A stretch of DNA of 64,000 nt from Nonlabens marinus S1-08. Lineage in GTDB: Bacteria > Bacteroidota > Bacteroidia > Flavobacteriales > Flavobacteriaceae. The stretch is from assembly GCF_000831385.1 (NCBI RefSeq), contig NZ_AP014548.1, positions 372,001-436,000 of the forward strand, read 5' to 3'. The notes under the pieces are model-generated. The model ran no database searches. It saw only the letters and a list, made by a program, of their open reading frames with translations, and was not told where the DNA came from. The translations under genes were made by a program, and so were the position numbers. Every line of letters begins with the position of its first letter. Position 1 is the stretch's first letter. Shown one piece after another: positions 61,069-64,000 of this stretch.

Positions 61069-63378
61069 TTAAGAATTTACTGCTACAGGTTCCAAGGTTT
61101 GCTTTTCACCGTTAACCAAAATATCTTGACTACTATCGCCATCTAAGGTTACTGTGGTACCGTCTTTAGCCACATGTACTTTCAAAATCTGATCTCTAAA
61201 GTTAATCTTGAAACTGAAGGATTCCCACTGTTCTGGCAATCGGGTATTAAAACTAGGCATGTCATCCACAATCTTCAAACCACCGAAACCTTCTACAATA
61301 CTCATCCAGGTTCCCGCCATACTGGTGATATGACAACCTTCCTCCACCTCATGATTGTAATCATCGAGGTCTAAACGCGAAGTTCTCAAGTAAAACTCAT
61401 AAGCCTGATCCATTCGACCCAAATGTGCTGCTTGTATGCTGTGAACACATGGAGAAAGCGAACTTTCATGAACAGTCAATGGCTCGTAAAAATTAAAATG
61501 TTTTTCTAGATCTTCTTTAGAAAAATGATCTTCAAAAAAGTAAAATCCTTGAAGCACGTCTGCTTGTTTGATATAGCAACTGCGTAGAATTCGATCCCAA
61601 GACCATTTTTGATTGATAGGTCGCTGGGAGGCTTTCAACTCTGAAACAGGAACTATTTCTTTGTCTAAAAATCCGTCTTGTTGTAAATAAATACCTAAGT
61701 CTTCATCAAAAGGCTCATACATATTTTGAGCAACCTCTAACCAGGAAGCCACCTCTCCATCGGTAATTTTAGTAAGACCTATGATCCTATTGTAATCATC
61801 ATTATGGCCATCCTTTACTTTGTTAAGATGATTAACCGTTTGCTCAATACACCATTTTGCTAGGTAATTCGTGTACCAATTATTATTGACGTTGTTTTCG
61901 TACTCATTAGGTCCAGTGACTCCCAGAATCATGAATTTATTGGCACGTTGAGAGAATGTGGCTCGCTGATGCCAGAATCTAGCAATCGCAATCATGACTT
62001 CTAGTCCCATTTCTGGCACATAAGAATAGTCTCCTGTATATCTAACGTAGTTGTGAATTGCGTAGACCATCGCGCCATTGCGGTGGATCTCTTCAAAGGT
62101 AATTTCCCATTCATTATGGCTTTCCTCACCATTCATGGTGACCATAGGGAATAGAGCAGCTCCATTAGAGAACCCCAATTTCTCGGCATTCTCAATGGCC
62201 TTGTCTAGCTGCTCATACCTATATTTCAGTAAGTTTCTAGCTACTTTTTGATCTTTAGTAGCCATGTAGAAAGGTATGCAATATGCTTCAGTATCCCAAT
62301 AGGTTGACCCACCATATTTTTCACCAGTAAATCCTTTAGGGCCTATGTTTAATCTTGCGTCTTTACCAGAGTAAGTTTGATTTAATTGGAAGATATTGAA
62401 ACGTATCCCTTGTTGTGCTTTCATATCACCTTCAATAGTAATATCTGCCATCAACCAAATTTGGGCCCAGACGTCTTTTTGCTCTTCAAGCAATTGATCG
62501 TAGCCTTTCTCGATTGCTTTATGAAGCACATTCTTTGCTGCATCAAATATCTCAAAGTGCTCGTAATTCAAACTTGAAGTATATCCAGCATATTTTAATA
62601 AAGTTGCAGTATCGCCTTCTGCAAGTTGAGTTGCCACTTTATGACGAATTACTGTTTCATTCTTGTCAAATGGATCTGCGTATTGCACATGCTCGCCATT
62701 CTTGTACAACTCAGATTGCATGAATGTGCAAACGTAGAAATTGGTTTTATTAGTTCGACTGCGAATGAATGCTTGATGATCTGTAGTCTGTAACTCTTCT
62801 ACTTCCCAAAACTTATCATCCCAGTTAGAGTCTTCATTAGTAATTCCAGCGTCCAGGTAAGGCTGGAAGGAAATACGCATATCTCCTTTCAATGCCGTTA
62901 CTTGGTAATTGATAACGGCAAGTTCATCTATGTTTAAAGAAAGAAATCGGCGAGCGGTTACTTGGATCGTCTTAGCGTCAGAAAGCTCTATTTTAAATGA
63001 GCGTTCGTACCAACCTTCTTTCATGTTCAATTCACGGCGGTAATCCTTAACGTCAGATTTTTCAAACTTTGCTAGATCCAGAGCTTCTCCATCAATAAAG
63101 ACATCTATCCCAATAAAATTTGGGGCATTCAACACTTTAGCAAAGTACTCTGGGTAACCGTTTTTCCACCAGCCTACTCTCGTTTTATCTGGGTAATACA
63201 CTCCAGCTACATAACTGCCCTGAAAGGTTTCACCACTGTAAGTTTCTTCAAAATTAGCTCGCTGTCCCATGGCGCCATTACCAATAGAAAAAAGGCTTTC
63301 ACTGGATTTAACTAGGTCTGGATTCCAGCCTTCTTCAATAATAGACCAAGGATTTGGTTTGATATATTCTCGACTCAT
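61069..63378 (-). CDS. GH65 maltose phosphorylase-type enzyme
   Basis: 769 aa, cytosolic (no signal). Splits maltose with phosphate to glucose and beta-glucose 1-phosphate. GH65 layout: N-terminal beta-sandwich (about 1-270), (alpha/alpha)6 barrel with YWDTEAYCIPFYM (about 360) and the acid Glu in GVTGPNEYENNVNNNWYTNYL (about 487, quoted in part), then KQADVLQGF. The next gene encodes beta-phosphoglucomutase, which uses exactly this product; their ends overlap by one base. Trehalose or kojibiose phosphorylase activity is not excluded. Confidence 0.92.
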   Translation of the reverse strand: MSREYIKPNPWSIIEEGWNPDLVKSSESLFSIGNGAMGQRANFEETYSGETFQGSYVAGVYYPDKTRVGWWKNGYPEYFAKVLNAPNFIGIDVFIDGEALDLAKFEKSDVKDYRRELNMKEGWYERSFKIELSDAKTIQVTARRFLSLNIDELAVINYQVTALKGDMRISFQPYLDAGITNEDSNWDDKFWEVEELQTTDHQAFIRSRTNKTNFYVCTFMQSELYKNGEHVQYADPFDKNETVIRHKVATQLAEGDTATLLKYAGYTSSLNYEHFEIFDAAKNVLHKAIEKGYDQLLEEQKDVWAQIWLMADITIEGDMKAQQGIRFNIFQLNQTYSGKDARLNIGPKGFTGEKYGGSTYWDTEAYCIPFYMATKDQKVARNLLKYRYEQLDKAIENAEKLGFSNGAALFPMVTMNGEESHNEWEITFEEIHRNGAMVYAIHNYVRYTGDYSYVPEMGLEVMIAIARFWHQRATFSQRANKFMILGVTGPNEYENNVNNNWYTNYLAKWCIEQTVNHLNKVKDGHNDDYNRIIGLTKITDGEVASWLEVAQNMYEPFDEDLGIYLQQDGFLDKEIVPVSELKASQRPINQKWSWDRILRSCYIKQADVLQGFYFFEDHFSKEDLEKHFNFYEPLTVHESSLSPCVHSIQAAHLGRMDQAYEFYLRTSRLDLDDYNHEVEEGCHITSMAGTWMSIVEGFGGLKIVDDMPSFNTRLPEQWESFSFKINFRDQILKVHVAKDGTTVTLDGDSSQDILVNGEKQTLEPVAVNS

Positions 63379-64000
63379 TACTTCGTTTTATTCAATAACT
63401 GATGTTGATAATCTGTGGGCATTTCTAAGAAGCTTTCAAAAACTTCATCTGCCTCACTTAAATTTTTCTGATCTCCTAAACCTATACTGATCATACCTGC
63501 ATTATTAGCAGCTTGAACTCCAGCAATGCTGTCTTCAAAAACCACCGCGTTTTTTGCTGGCATATTTAGTAGTTGACAGGCATTTAGAAATACTTCGGGA
63601 TCTGGTTTTGCTTTGCTCACGTCTGTTCCATCCACTATGGCGTCAAACAGATCATAGATTCCCAGTTTCTTAAGGATAGGCCTCGCATTTTTGCTGGCAC
63701 TTCCTAAAGCTATAGGTTGTTCGCTTTCGCGTAAGCGTAATAAAAAATCATGTACTCCAGGAAGAATATCCTCTTGTGTTAAGGTTTCTACCATTTCTAG
63801 ATACTCCTCATTTTTCTGGATGAGTTTCTCTTCAAATGTTTTTTGATCAATTTCTTTATTGCCCCATTTCAAAATTTTCTCTAGGGAGCGTACTCTAGAC
63901 ACTCCTTTAAGCTGTTCGTTTTCTTCTTCGGTAAAATTGATACCTAGACTAACCGCTAGTCGTTGCCAAGCCACAAAATGGAATTTGGCTGTATCGACTA
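63378..64000 (-). CDS. pgmB: Beta-phosphoglucomutase, N-terminus cut by window edge
   Basis: HAD-superfamily enzyme that turns beta-glucose 1-phosphate into glucose 6-phosphate. The visible frame enters at base 64000 as VDTAKFHFVAWQRLA, which follows the nucleophile DxD motif in this family, so the true start lies beyond the window; a GTG at 63974 is not the start. Seen: KGVSRVRSLEKIL, ALGSASKNA (Ser/Thr motif), FEDSIAGVQAANNAGM (acidic motif). A one-mismatch palindrome (63722-63737) reads LRLRESEQ. Confidence 0.92.
   Translation of the reverse strand, partial: VDTAKFHFVAWQRLAVSLGINFTEEENEQLKGVSRVRSLEKILKWGNKEIDQKTFEEKLIQKNEEYLEMVETLTQEDILPGVHDFLLRLRESEQPIALGSASKNARPILKKLGIYDLFDAIVDGTDVSKAKPDPEVFLNACQLLNMPAKNAVVFEDSIAGVQAANNAGMISIGLGDQKNLSEADEVFESFLEMPTDYQHQLLNKTK
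63722..63737. repeat. Iterated palindrome, one mismatch, in pgmB
   Basis: CGCTTTCGCGTAAGCG; read as RLRES. Confidence 0.9.

Noticed and set aside
2315..63737. Palindrome as CRISPR repeat or IS end
   Set aside because: Copies are kilobases apart with unrelated sequence between them, and no transposase or cas gene is seen.
2315..63737. Palindrome simply as transcription terminators
   Set aside because: Most copies are inside genes and intergenic ones lack a following T-run; true terminators in the window have different stems.
1..64000. tRNA or rRNA genes
   Set aside because: No cloverleaf with TTCRA loop or rRNA-like block was found in the spacers examined by eye.

Overview
The window looks like the chromosome of a marine, gliding member of the Flavobacteriaceae (Bacteroidota); a Nonlabens- or Dokdonia-like genus is my guess. 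Evidence seen: a gldA-type gliding ABC ATPase, a secreted protease with a type IX secretion (por) sorting tail, SusC/SusD, many lipoproteins, TAnnTTTG-type promoters, a MetH split into two genes, and AT-rich spacers. No rRNA, tRNA, IS transposase, prophage or CRISPR array was seen.

Layout. 1-5.2 kb: partial polyprenyl diphosphate synthase, arylsulfotransferase-like lipoprotein, rlmN, T9SS-secreted serine protease. 5.2-15.5 kb: queA, aroA, MazG-like pyrophosphohydrolase, three DUF3857/transglutaminase-like proteins (two lacking the catalytic Cys and His), dtd, rsgA. 15.5-19.6 kb: an aromatic amino acid operon (pheA, aminotransferase, tyrA, DAHP synthase-chorismate mutase) preceded by a transcription attenuator with an aromatic-rich leader peptide. 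19.7-25.5 kb: gldA, a lipoprotein, an antitoxin/PIN-toxin pair with twin operator-like palindromes, a TruA-family protein, DUF2911, GIN-domain and PagL-like proteins. 25.5-30.9 kb: metF and split metH behind a SAM-I riboswitch; metH carries an in-frame DUF559 nuclease flanked by inverted repeats. 30.9-34.6 kb: lipoprotein, ferredoxin, ferredoxin reductase, GAF histidine kinase. 34.6-38.3 kb: metY-metX-hom behind a second SAM-I riboswitch. 38.9-43.4 kb: two surface/tail-fibre-like proteins flanking metK, which has a SAM-II-like leader. 43.5-55 kb: a long minus-strand cluster joining arsenosugar genes (peroxidase-like, arsS, arsM, DUF2064 glycosyltransferase) to SusC/SusD, a solute symporter, a phosphoesterase, a rhodanese and a tiny membrane protein. 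55.4-64 kb: maltodextrin use (three GH13 enzymes, GH65 maltose phosphorylase, beta-phosphoglucomutase).

Methionine/SAM genes occur in three blocks, each under its own SAM-sensing leader (two classes), so methyl-cycle flux appears to be set at the RNA level. The aromatic operon uses translation-coupled attenuation. The maltodextrin block runs from oligosaccharide hydrolysis to glucose 6-phosphate.

The most unusual feature is a 16-bp perfect palindrome, CGCTTTCGCGAAAGCG, often extended to 20 bp. It occurs 19 times exactly, plus at least five degenerate copies, about once every 3.3 kb, both between genes and inside conserved genes. All three reading frames through it are open (AFAKA, SLSRKR, RFRES), so it can sit in ORFs. 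It behaves like a highly iterated palindrome under DNA-level selection or active spread.
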